NCBI GenBank assembly: GCA_903929655.1 | Contig: CAIYVS010000793.1 | Span: 1 to 7,839, forward strand | Length of the DNA stretch: 7,839 nt | Origin: an uncultured Bacteroidota bacterium | GTDB lineage: Bacteria; Bacteroidota; Bacteroidia; Chitinophagales; Chitinophagaceae | Direction of reading: 5' to 3' | Part shown: in pieces, positions 1 through 5,754 of the stretch | How the letters are laid out: each line of letters opens with the position of its first letter | Position numbering within the stretch: the first letter of the stretch is position 1 | Made by a program: the position numbers and the translations under genes | The notes under the pieces: generated by a model | Told to the model about the DNA's origin: nothing | Databases searched by the model: none | The model's input: only the letters and a program-made list of their open reading frames with translations

Positions 1-156
1 AAAGCATATTTTAAACTACAGGTAAAGGCACAAATGGCGCGTTTCCTGTTTAGGGAGAATGGTTATTATGCCATTTATACCAAAGATGACAATGTAGTGA
101 AAAAGGCTTTGGAAATACTGAACAGTGCGCAATATTCAAAGATCATAGGCCGGTAA
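1..156 (+). CDS. C-terminal fragment, probably S41-family carboxy-terminal processing peptidase
   Basis: Frame 1 is open from the window edge to a TAA at 154-156, giving the last 51 residues of a protein whose start lies outside the window. The tail contains KAQMARFLF, then a tyrosine-rich turn, and ends with DDNVVKKALEIL. This resembles the C-terminal helical tail of Bacteroidota S41 (C-terminal processing/tricorn-like) periplasmic peptidases, in which a K-A-x-(I/M)-A-R helix is followed by an aromatic stretch and a D-x-x-(V/I)-x-K-A-L-E helix. The catalytic Ser/Lys and PDZ regions would be upstream and cannot be seen, so the assignment rests on the tail alone. The last 21 bases overlap the end of the convergent HsdR-N gene. 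Reality of the reading frame is likely; the family call is moderate. Confidence 0.5.
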   Translation, partial: KAYFKLQVKAQMARFLFRENGYYAIYTKDDNVVKKALEILNSAQYSKIIGR

Positions 157-579
157 GCTATCTTCCCATTTTATATTATGCGGGTCTCCTGCGTTTGCAC
201 AAAAGGCCCGATGGCCATTGGTAAGCAGCCAGTAATGGCATTGTATGGTGCGCTGATAGTTGAGGAGCTGGTGCAAGACTTTTTCGTTAATTTCTGTTGA
301 GGGTTCTTTGCATTCTACCAGCATCCAGGGTTTGTGATCGCGGTTGTAGATGACAATATCAAAACGTTTATTCATAGCCCCCACTTTTATTTGTTTTTCT
401 ATGGCCATGAGCCCTGCAGGATATTGCATGGTATTGACAAAAAAATGAATGAGGTGTTGCCTTACATGTTCCTCAGGAGTGAGTACGAGCCATTTTTTCC
501 TGATGATATCAAATACATAGGTCTTAGCATTTTCGTGCTTTAAACTCAGTTGAACAGCAGGGAAATCCAGGTTGAGCAT
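136..579 (-). CDS. stand-alone type I restriction enzyme R N-terminal domain protein (PD-(D/E)XK nuclease fold)
   Basis: This 147-residue protein matches the HsdR N-terminal (HSDR_N) nuclease-like family. Numbering from a TTG at 589-591, which adds four residues, D78 (in KRFDIVIY) and E93-x-K95 (in WMLVECK) form the PD-(D/E)XK core. E65 lies on the preceding segment, and Q108-x-x-x-Y112 fits the QxxxY motif seen in HsdR and RecB-type nucleases. All catalytic positions are therefore present. I chose the ATG at 577-579 because the upstream TTG falls inside a -7-like TATTTTTG (589-596, minus strand) and family members usually begin close to this point. No helicase domain, HsdM or HsdS is nearby, so it is probably not a working restriction subunit. 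Such orphan proteins are common in Bacteroidota and their role is unknown. It converges on, and overlaps by 21 bases, the preceding peptidase-like gene. Confidence 0.85.
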   Translation of the reverse strand: MLNLDFPAVQLSLKHENAKTYVFDIIRKKWLVLTPEEHVRQHLIHFFVNTMQYPAGLMAIEKQIKVGAMNKRFDIVIYNRDHKPWMLVECKEPSTEINEKVLHQLLNYQRTIQCHYWLLTNGHRAFCANAGDPHNIKWEDSLPAYDL

Positions 580-638
580 ATGGTTTTCCAAAAATAAGGG
601 GAATTACTTTATTGCAGCCCATTTATAAAAAGGGGTAT

Positions 639-680
639 CCCGCCGGAACCGGCTGAAAAGCCCGCCGGGAACCGCTGAGG
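639..680. repeat. GC-rich imperfect tandem repeat in intergenic region
   Basis: Two back-to-back copies of a roughly 20-22 base unit occupy 639-660 and 661-680. Both begin CCCGCCGG and contain AACCG followed by GCTGA. The first copy also contains GCCGG-AA-CCGGC (642-653), and GGCT-GAAA-AGCC (651-662) can form a small GNRA-type hairpin across the junction. The block is much richer in G and C than its surroundings. It lies between the divergent HsdR-N and AMP nucleosidase genes, in a gap (580-779) that otherwise holds only AT-rich promoter-like sequence. Function is unknown; it may be a dispersed palindromic element or a structured leader. Confidence 0.5.
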
Positions 681-753
681 ATTTTAGAAAAAAAATGGTT
701 TAATGCGTTTAACCTCGAAAAGAGTTAAGAAGCCGAATCAGTATAAAATTGAT

Positions 754-761
754 TAACTTTA
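754..761 (+). promoter_or_regulatory. candidate Bacteroidota -7 element for the AMP nucleosidase gene
   Basis: TAACTTTA matches the Bacteroidota -7 consensus TAnnTTTG except for the last base, and it ends 18 bases before the ATG. The same TAnnTTTA variant occurs at a similar distance before the minus-strand genes starting at 5121 and 5985, which supports it as a working form in this genome. No clear -33 TTG is seen. Confidence 0.4.
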
Positions 762-779
762 TTATGAAAAGACGAATGT

Positions 780-1556
780 ATGGCTTTATTAACGAAGGAC
801 GATATAGTAAAAGACTGGCTGCCACGATATACGGGGCTGGGCCTGAAAGATTTTGGCGAATATATTTTGCTTTGCAATTTCAGTAATTATGTGAGCATGT
901 TTGCGGATATGCATAAGGTGCCTGTAGTGGGGGCAGAAAAGCCGATGCCTTGTGCAACAGCAAATGATATCACTATTATCAATTTTGGCATGGGCAGTGC
1001 AAGTGCTGCAACGGTGATGGACCTGCTTTCTGCAGTTCATCCTAAAGCTGTTTTGTTTTTGGGGAAATGCGGGGGGCTGAAAAAGAAGAACAAGGTAGGC
1101 GACCTGATATTGCCCATAGCGGCCATAAGAGGGGAAGGTACCAGCAATGATTATCTGCCTGCCGAGGTGCCGGCCTTACCAGCATTTGCCTTGCAAAAAG
1201 CGATCTCCACTACTATACGCGAATTCTCCAAAGATTACTGGACGGGGACTGTATATACTACCAACAGGCGGGTGTGGGAACATGATGAGGACTTTAAAAA
1301 CTACCTGAGACGCATCAGGGCTATGGCCATTGATATGGAAACCGCAACTATTTTTTCTACCGGATTTTATAATAAAATACCTACAGGGGCTTTACTGCTG
1401 GTATCTGATCAGCCTATGATACCCGAGGGTGTGAAGACCGCTGCCAGAGACAGTGTGGTTACCAAAAATTTTGTGGAAATGCATTTGAAAATAGGTATTG
1501 ATTCGCTGAAGCAATTGATCAATAAAAGGCTGACCGTGAAGCACCTGAAGTTTTAG
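780..1556 (+). CDS. amn: AMP nucleosidase, short catalytic-domain form
   Basis: The product would hydrolyse AMP to adenine and ribose 5-phosphate in the cytoplasm (EC 3.2.2.4), feeding purine salvage and adenylate control. The 258 residues form one phosphorylase/nucleosidase superfamily domain. A glycine-rich strand-turn lies near NFGMGSASAA (68-77) and a second at LGKCGG (94-99). The active-site signature IDMETAT (184-190) holds the substrate-ribose-binding M-E pair, and SDQP (209-212) carries the conserved acid thought to act on the base. E. coli Amn is about 480 residues and has an extra N-terminal regulatory domain; that domain is absent here, as is usual for Bacteroidota homologues. The ATG at 780 is the only in-frame start near the beginning of homology. 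The next gene follows after 31 bases, so the two are probably cotranscribed. An alternative would be another purine nucleosidase or phosphorylase of this superfamily. Confidence 0.85.
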   Translation: MALLTKDDIVKDWLPRYTGLGLKDFGEYILLCNFSNYVSMFADMHKVPVVGAEKPMPCATANDITIINFGMGSASAATVMDLLSAVHPKAVLFLGKCGGLKKKNKVGDLILPIAAIRGEGTSNDYLPAEVPALPAFALQKAISTTIREFSKDYWTGTVYTTNRRVWEHDEDFKNYLRRIRAMAIDMETATIFSTGFYNKIPTGALLLVSDQPMIPEGVKTAARDSVVTKNFVEMHLKIGIDSLKQLINKRLTVKHLKF

Positions 1557-1589
1557 TCGTAAGTTATAAGTCGTGAGTCGTAAGTAAAT
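1555..1589. repeat. degenerate 7-base tandem repeat between amn and the ABC gene
   Basis: Five consecutive 7-base blocks can be read from 1555: two are AGTCGTA (1555-1561, 1576-1582), one is AGTCGTG (1569-1575), and two are decayed, AGTTATA (1562-1568) and AGTAAAT (1583-1589). The array starts inside the amn TAG stop (1554-1556) and ends inside the next ATG (1588-1590), so it makes up the whole spacer. Intergenic heptamers of this kind occur in Bacteroidota genomes by my recollection; copy number probably varies between strains. Confidence 0.7.
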
Positions 1590-3234
1590 GAAAAAAGAAC
1601 AAAGCGTTTTATCCGTTAATGAATTGAGTGTGTCTTTCCCCGATGCAGGAGGTTTTATTGCTGTGAACAAAATTGCTTTCCAGATTGAAAGGGGCAAGAC
1701 TTTAGCTATAGTGGGTGAGAGTGGTTCGGGAAAATCTTTGACTGCTTTGGCATTGATGGGCTTATTGCCTAAAAACGCCCTATTGAGGGGTGATATTTCT
1801 TTGAACGGGCTCAGTTTGACAAGTGCAAAGAATTGGGAGTCTATACGGGGGAAAGAAATCGGGATGATCTTCCAGGAGCCGATGAGCTCTTTGAATCCTG
1901 TAATGAAGATAGGAAAGCAAATTGCTGAATGTATTTCTGTTCATCAAAGTATATCAAAACAGGAAGCAAAAAAACAGGTTATAGCATGGTTAGGGAAAGT
2001 ACAATTGCCGGACCCTGCTGAAATATATAAGAGGTATCCGCACCAGTTATCAGGAGGGCAAAAACAACGTGTAATGATCGCGATGGCTATGTGCAATAAA
2101 CCTTCCCTGCTGATTGCAGATGAACCTACTACGGCACTTGATGTAACAGTGCAGCATGAGATCATAAAGCTGATGCAGGGATTGCAGGCCGAAACCGGAA
2201 CAGCGATGATCTTCATTACGCATGACCTGGGACTGGCGGCCGGCATAGCGGATGATGTGATGGTAATGCACAAAGGCGAGATGGTGGAATATGGCAGTGC
2301 CGACGAGGTGTTAAAGCATCCCAGGCATATTTATACAAAGGCCTTACTTTCCTGCCGGCCTTCTGCGCAACAAAAGAACAGACCTTTACCTGTTGTAGCT
2401 GATTTTACGGAAGAAGCACCGGTGCAAAAAACTGAATACAAGAATATTGTCAGGACAGAGACATTACTTGAGGTGAAAAACCTGCGCGTCTGGTTTACAG
2501 AGCATAGAAACCTGTTTGGCAAGGCTAGCGAATATTTCAGGGCGGTGGATGATGTTTCCTTTACAATGAAAAAAGGAGAGGTGCTGGGGCTTGCTGGCGA
2601 AAGCGGTTGCGGCAAAAGTACTTTGAGCCGGAGCCTGATGGGTTTATTGCCGGTGCAAAGCGGACAGATCATTTTTGATGGTAAAGACCTGGCACATATT
2701 GCTGCAAGCGAAAGAAGGGTGCTGAGCAGGCAGATACAAATGGTATTCCAGGACCCTTATTCTTCACTCAATCCCAGGATGACTATAGGTGATATGCTGA
2801 TGGAGCCTATGGCTGTGCATGGCATCGTTCCGAAAAAAGAATTGAGAAAAGAAGCTGAGCGTTTATTGGATATCGTACATCTTCCTGCTGATTCCATGAA
2901 ACGCTACCCTCACCAGTTCTCAGGAGGGCAAAGGCAACGTATAGGTATTGCCAGGGCGCTGGCACTAAGGCCACAATTGCTAATATGCGATGAAAGTGTA
3001 TCAGCGCTGGATGTAAGTGTACAGGCGCAGATATTGAACCTGTTAAAGGATTTGCAGCAGGAATTTCAGCTAAGTTATTTGTTCATATCGCATGATCTTT
3101 CTGTTGTTTACTATATGAGTGACAGGGTAATGGTGATGCAATCGGGAAAGATAGTTGAGGCCGGCAAGGCTGAGCAGGTGCTGAAACACCCGCTTGTGGA
3201 TTATACAAAGAGGTTGGTGAATGCTGCGATATAA
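1588..3234 (+). CDS. double-cassette peptide/dipeptide ABC transporter ATPase (OppD-OppF fusion type)
   Basis: This 548-residue cytoplasmic ATPase carries two complete nucleotide-binding domains in one chain, so it can supply both motors of an Opp/Dpp-type importer. Cassette 1 has Walker A GESGSGKS (43-50), Q-loop Q96, signature LSGGQ (154-158), Walker B LLIADE (174-179) and H-loop H212. Cassette 2 has GESGCGKS (337-344), Q388, FSGGQ (444-448), LLICDE (465-469) and H502. Each cassette ends with the HP-x-x-x-YT-like tail typical of oligopeptide/nickel transporter ATPases (244-250 and 534-540). No catalytic residue is missing in either half. The permeases and binding protein are not within this window, so the substrate is unknown; GsiA-like and nickel/peptide systems share this layout. 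It follows amn by 31 bases. Its stop (3232-3234) abuts the regulatory region of the toxin-antitoxin pair. Confidence 0.9.
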   Translation: MKKEQSVLSVNELSVSFPDAGGFIAVNKIAFQIERGKTLAIVGESGSGKSLTALALMGLLPKNALLRGDISLNGLSLTSAKNWESIRGKEIGMIFQEPMSSLNPVMKIGKQIAECISVHQSISKQEAKKQVIAWLGKVQLPDPAEIYKRYPHQLSGGQKQRVMIAMAMCNKPSLLIADEPTTALDVTVQHEIIKLMQGLQAETGTAMIFITHDLGLAAGIADDVMVMHKGEMVEYGSADEVLKHPRHIYTKALLSCRPSAQQKNRPLPVVADFTEEAPVQKTEYKNIVRTETLLEVKNLRVWFTEHRNLFGKASEYFRAVDDVSFTMKKGEVLGLAGESGCGKSTLSRSLMGLLPVQSGQIIFDGKDLAHIAASERRVLSRQIQMVFQDPYSSLNPRMTIGDMLMEPMAVHGIVPKKELRKEAERLLDIVHLPADSMKRYPHQFSGGQRQRIGIARALALRPQLLICDESVSALDVSVQAQILNLLKDLQQEFQLSYLFISHDLSVVYYMSDRVMVMQSGKIVEAGKAEQVLKHPLVDYTKRLVNAAI

Positions 3235-3249
3235 TGTATTGCAATAAAT
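3234..3249. promoter_or_regulatory. 16-bp dyad, candidate toxin-antitoxin operator
   Basis: The dyad is centred between 3241 and 3242 and pairs at 7 of 8 positions; the inner ten bases, TATTGCAATA, are a perfect palindrome. It lies immediately upstream of the -7 element of the antitoxin promoter, where a bound dimer would block RNA polymerase. Antitoxins of type II modules usually repress their own operon through such dyads; binding here is inferred. Confidence 0.4.
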
Positions 3250-3252
3250 AAG

Positions 3253-3260
3253 TAAATTTG
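3253..3260 (+). promoter_or_regulatory. Bacteroidota -7 promoter element of the toxin-antitoxin operon
   Basis: TAAATTTG is an exact match to TAnnTTTG and ends 15 bases before the antitoxin ATG at 3276. No TTG lies at the ideal -33 distance. The element lets the module be transcribed independently of the ABC gene that ends 18 bases upstream. Confidence 0.55.
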
Positions 3261-3275
3261 TAAAAAACAGACTTT

Positions 3276-3539
3276 ATGATTCCTGCTTTGGTAATGAAAG
3301 ATATAAGGAAAGAGGTGAAGAAAGGTATAGATAACGCTGACGACAAAACGGTAAAAATGATCTATGCTATGCTGGAAGTTGAACAAGGCAAAGATCCCTG
3401 GACTGATCCGGACTTCTTATCTGAAATAGACATGCGTACTAAAGAATTTGAGCAGGGAAAGGCAAAGTTATTTACTCTTGAAGCTTTAGAAAAGGGGGCA
3501 AGAAATTCTTTCAAAAAACGCCAGAGATCAGTTAAATGA
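3276..3539 (+). CDS. addiction-module antitoxin, partner of the RelE/ParE toxin
   Basis: The 87-residue hydrophilic protein has an N-terminal helical part with an acid/base-rich stretch (D8-E39). A second part, EIDMRTKEFEQGK (50-62) followed by FTLEALEKGAR (66-76), resembles the acidic E-x-D-x-R-x-x-E-x-x-x-GK...T-x-E-E tail of putative addiction-module antitoxins that sit before RelE/ParE toxins in Bacteroidota. This tail would wrap around and neutralise the toxin. ATG 3276 is 15 bases after a perfect -7 element; ATG 3294 (residue 7) is an alternative start. Its stop overlaps the toxin start as ATGA (3536-3539), indicating translational coupling. The DNA-binding part is not obvious by eye, so self-repression is inferred from family behaviour and the upstream dyad. 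Confidence 0.75.
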   Translation: MIPALVMKDIRKEVKKGIDNADDKTVKMIYAMLEVEQGKDPWTDPDFLSEIDMRTKEFEQGKAKLFTLEALEKGARNSFKKRQRSVK

Positions 3540-3841
3540 GTGTGTATAAATATACATTTCATGCTGATGTTGCATTCGATTATAATGATGCATATAATTG
3601 GTATGAATCGCAAAAAGAAGGTTTGGGAGAACAATTTTTAGCACTGGTTCGGAAAAAGATAGAGGAAATTGCAAGAGCACCGGAAACCTATGGAGTAAAA
3701 TCAAAGAAGGGCTATAGGGAGGCTCATTTGGATATATTCCCTTACTTGTTGGTCTATAAGATATACAAGAAACAAGAACTTATTTTCGTCAGTTCTATTC
3801 ATCACGAGAAGAAACATCCACGCGCAAAATTTCGTAAATAA
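3536..3841 (+). CDS. RelE/ParE superfamily toxin
   Basis: The 101-residue protein has the compact RelE/ParE fold pattern. An N-terminal strand and helix contain A-F-D-Y-N-D-A-Y-N-W-Y-E (12-24), followed by a long helix (GLGEQFLALVRKKIEEIAR). P49-x-x-Y52 comes next, then R61, the FPYLLVYKI strand (68-76), and a final strand VSSIHHEKKHP (85-95) with paired histidines. Family members either poison DNA gyrase (ParE) or cut mRNA on the ribosome (RelE). The absence of a clear RelE catalytic set and the SIHHEKKHP ending fit the large ParE-like group, but the target cannot be decided from sequence. It follows the antitoxin with a 4-base overlap and ends 14 bases before the convergent gene's stop codon. 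Confidence 0.85.
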   Translation: MSVYKYTFHADVAFDYNDAYNWYESQKEGLGEQFLALVRKKIEEIARAPETYGVKSKKGYREAHLDIFPYLLVYKIYKKQELIFVSSIHHEKKHPRAKFRK

Positions 3842-3863
3842 AATGCCCCTGTAGCTTAAGGGG
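3837..3863 (-). terminator. hairpin terminator of the secreted-protein gene, overlapping its stop codon
   Basis: CCCCT (3846-3850) pairs with AGGGG (3859-3863) around an 8-base loop that contains the TAA stop (3856-3858) of the minus-strand gene. On the minus strand the stem is followed by a T-rich run, CATTTTATTTA. On the plus strand the following bases are not T-rich, so it would terminate the toxin transcript only weakly. Confidence 0.45.
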
Positions 3864-5121
3864 TATACACATATAATTGCCGGGTAGCTGCATTGTGGTG
3901 GTCCTGCCAGAGGAAATAAATGTGGCCATTGTGTATTTTAATGTCTTCTGCAAATGGTTTTTTCAGTTTGATGCGATGCGCATCCAATTGTCCTTCGTTG
4001 AGCATTATCTCGTTAATAGTTTGTACCTCGGCAGAATTTATAGGATGTACGTAAAATTTTTCAGTAAACAGGTCTTTTATAATATCTGCATATGGATTCT
4101 TTTTGTCGAGGAAGTCTGAAGGGGTATTCTTTACCTCAATTCCCTCCAGGTTAAAATAGCGGATCATTTTGTCGGTATGGTCGAAAACCAGGAGGGTATC
4201 ATTTTTTAAAAATATGGGTAGGTCTATCATGCGGAGGTTGTCTTTATCCCATACGTTGCGCATGTTGCCCACATCAAATTTTGGCCTGAATTTTCTTTTT
4301 TCATCTTCTGTGTAATACCATACGTCTTCTTCGCGGCTGTGGACGTATGATAATGTATCGTGGAACTGAAGAAATACGTGAAATATGGAGTCTCCTTTTT
4401 CTATAAAGCCATAGGTGACGAGGAATGAGTCCGGATTGCATATTTTATAATAGAGTTTGTTATCAAGGGCAACCTGGCATTGTTTCAGGCCTTTAAGGTA
4501 TTTTATATCGTAAGGTTTGCCTAGTTCAATATGGCCGGAATCAATATCCAGGGGATAAAATTTGTTGTAGCATACGCAGTAGTATTTTCCTACGCAGCTT
4601 TTAAATATAGACAAGGGTTCTTCCGGTAATTGTTTAAGTGCAATAGTATCGCCATAGTTATCGAGTAAAAACAATTTTGCGCCCCGGCCAAAAGCTCCGT
4701 TATAGGCAGCAACTAAAATATTGTCGCCTACAAAGTCGTAATCCACCACATAATCGCGGGAAGATTGTAAAATGCGCTGTATGGGTTTGTTGCTTATTAT
4801 CACTGCTTCCTGTAGTGTTGCAGCCAGGCCTTGCAAATAAACTGTTTTTTCATAATCCCTGATGGTATCCGGTTCGTAGCCATCATGTACTGCAATAAGA
4901 TAGGTGTACTGCAGGTAATAAGCGGGAATATGAATAAAGCCATCGGAATCGCTATGGGTAATAATAATGCCGTTTCGCAGATAAACAGCAACATTACTTA
5001 AAGGTATTTCGACATCCATAAAACGCATGGTGAGGGTATCCTGCTTGTATGATTGGGCACAAAGAGGAGTGGTTATTCCCAAGAGGAATATTAACAAGAG
5101 GTATGTGAAAAATGGCTTCAT
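3856..5121 (-). CDS. secreted protein with carboxypeptidase-regulatory-like domain and probable beta-propeller
   Basis: The 421-residue protein starts with a signal peptide: K2, a hydrophobic core (about 4-17), and a cut near C21-A22-Q23. The residue before C21 is Leu, so the lipobox is poor and signal peptidase I is more likely than a lipoprotein route. Residues about 30-108 look like a small beta-sandwich of the carboxypeptidase-regulatory-like type (LSNVAVYLRNGIIITHSDSDGFIHI, ending LQEAVII), common at the N-terminus of Bacteroidota envelope proteins. Residues about 110-421 are repeated short beta-strands with loops rich in D, N and Y, in the manner of a beta-propeller; the blade count cannot be set by eye. 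I do not recognise a named family. It is probably periplasmic or surface-exposed. The start ATG (5119-5121) is 17 bases after a TAACTTTA -7-like element. It is convergent with the toxin gene and divergent from the Gre-like gene. Confidence 0.75.
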   Translation of the reverse strand: MKPFFTYLLLIFLLGITTPLCAQSYKQDTLTMRFMDVEIPLSNVAVYLRNGIIITHSDSDGFIHIPAYYLQYTYLIAVHDGYEPDTIRDYEKTVYLQGLAATLQEAVIISNKPIQRILQSSRDYVVDYDFVGDNILVAAYNGAFGRGAKLFLLDNYGDTIALKQLPEEPLSIFKSCVGKYYCVCYNKFYPLDIDSGHIELGKPYDIKYLKGLKQCQVALDNKLYYKICNPDSFLVTYGFIEKGDSIFHVFLQFHDTLSYVHSREEDVWYYTEDEKRKFRPKFDVGNMRNVWDKDNLRMIDLPIFLKNDTLLVFDHTDKMIRYFNLEGIEVKNTPSDFLDKKNPYADIIKDLFTEKFYVHPINSAEVQTINEIMLNEGQLDAHRIKLKKPFAEDIKIHNGHIYFLWQDHHNAATRQLYVYTP

Positions 5122-5138
5122 ACCATATAATAGACGTA

Positions 5139-5146
5139 TAAAGTTA
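5139..5146 (-). promoter_or_regulatory. candidate -7 element for the secreted-protein gene
   Basis: On the minus strand this reads TAACTTTA, the same TAnnTTTA variant as before amn, and ends 17 bases before the ATG at 5121. It is one half of a divergent promoter region; the other half is the -7 element at 5217-5224. Confidence 0.4.
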
Positions 5147-5216
5147 CAGAAAAAGGAATCAGGATTGCAGGGCTAAGGGATTGCGGGGAGGTATGAACCT
5201 GTAAAAACAGTTTTTT

Positions 5217-5224
5217 TAGTTTTG
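5217..5224 (+). promoter_or_regulatory. Bacteroidota -7 promoter element of the Gre-like gene
   Basis: TAGTTTTG is an exact match to TAnnTTTG and ends 24 bases before the ATG at 5249. It covers an in-frame TTG at 5222, so that TTG is unlikely to be the start codon; transcription should begin just downstream of it. Confidence 0.55.
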
Positions 5225-5248
5225 TGTATATTGCTTCGACAAATTATT

Positions 5249-5701
5249 ATGGAACATCTGAAACAGGAACTTTATAAGCTTTGCCGGGAGTATATCGTTC
5301 AAAAGGCGGGAATGCTTCAAAATGCTATTGCCGAGATACAGGAAGCGATGAATAATGAAAGCAAAAGCAGTGCAGGCGATAAGTATGAAACTGCCCGCGA
5401 AATGCTGGAACAGGATATTGATATACATATTGTGCAACTGAACGAACTGAATAAACAGAAAGAAATACTGGACAGGATAGATCCGAATATATGGAGCGGC
5501 GTTGTTGTGCCGGGTAGCCTGGTTAAAACAAAAAATGCCAATTATTATATTACTATCAGTGCCGGTGTGCTAAAACTTAATGGCGCTACTTATTATGCCA
5601 TTTCATCAGTTTCGCCTATTGGGGCGAAACTGATGGGGCAAAAGCCGGGAAGTAAAATTGTTTTTAATGAAAAAGAGATCATTATTGAGGAAGTGCTTTG
5701 A
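5249..5701 (+). CDS. GreA/GreB-like protein (family often labelled 3-oxoacyl-ACP synthase)
   Basis: The 150-residue protein has the two-part layout of Gre factors. An N-terminal helical hairpin spans about 1-78 and a C-terminal FKBP-like domain about 82-150, ending VSPIGAKLMGQKPGSKIVF (121-139), which lines up with the SPIA-x-x-LIG region of E. coli GreA. Between the helices, G43-D44-K-Y-E47 has the same spacing as the G-D-L-K-E tip of E. coli GreA, whose D41 and E44 coordinate the Mg ion for transcript cleavage in RNA polymerase. A run of about seven residues, including NNESKSS, is inserted before the tip. Many Bacteroidota homologues carry the name 3-oxoacyl-ACP synthase, but nothing here resembles a ketosynthase. 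I start it at ATG 5249; TTG 5222 lies in the promoter. It is convergent with the CDGSH gene, 53 bases away. Role is inferred as RNA-polymerase-associated. Confidence 0.75.
   Translation: MEHLKQELYKLCREYIVQKAGMLQNAIAEIQEAMNNESKSSAGDKYETAREMLEQDIDIHIVQLNELNKQKEILDRIDPNIWSGVVVPGSLVKTKNANYYITISAGVLKLNGATYYAISSVSPIGAKLMGQKPGSKIVFNEKEIIIEEVL
5604..5635. repeat. perfect 13-bp inverted repeat inside the Gre-like gene
   Basis: CATCAGTTTCGCC (5604-5616) is followed after six bases by its exact reverse complement (5623-5635). In RNA this makes a stable hairpin, extendable by wobble pairs at both ends. It lies over the codons for the conserved SPIG segment, about 66 bases before the stop. No T-run follows on either strand, so it is not a simple terminator. 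Confidence 0.8.
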
Positions 5702-5754
5702 ATCTTGATGATTTACTATGATTGTAGTTTATTTCAATCACAGCAGTATTGTTA

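Noticed and set aside
1944..2672. Several minus-strand open frames across the ABC ATPase gene, cysteine- and serine-rich.
   Set aside because: They are shadows of the plus-strand gene: composition is unnatural, they overlap each other, and they match no family.
3845..3905. A tRNA-like stretch beginning GCCCCTGTAGCTTAAGGGG, resembling an acceptor and D-arm.
   Set aside because: It overlaps the end of a well-supported coding sequence, has no T-arm (GGTTCGAATC-like) and no anticodon stem in the following 60 bases, and the hairpin fits a terminator better.
3877..4119. A plus-strand open frame of about 80 codons within the secreted-protein gene.
   Set aside because: It is antisense to a clear signal-peptide protein and shows no recognisable motif or promoter.
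3856..5121. Lipoprotein status of the secreted protein because of C21.
   Set aside because: The bases of the lipobox fail: Leu precedes the Cys rather than Gly, Ala or Ser, and the CAQ-S end fits signal peptidase I.
5222..5248. Extending the Gre-like protein upstream to TTG 5222.
   Set aside because: That TTG is the last bases of the TAGTTTTG promoter element, so it would not be in the transcript.
5719..5740. TGATTG/CAATCA inverted repeat between the convergent Gre-like and CDGSH genes, as a terminator.
   Set aside because: The stem is only six AT-rich pairs with a 10-base loop and no T-run on either side, so it is not convincing.
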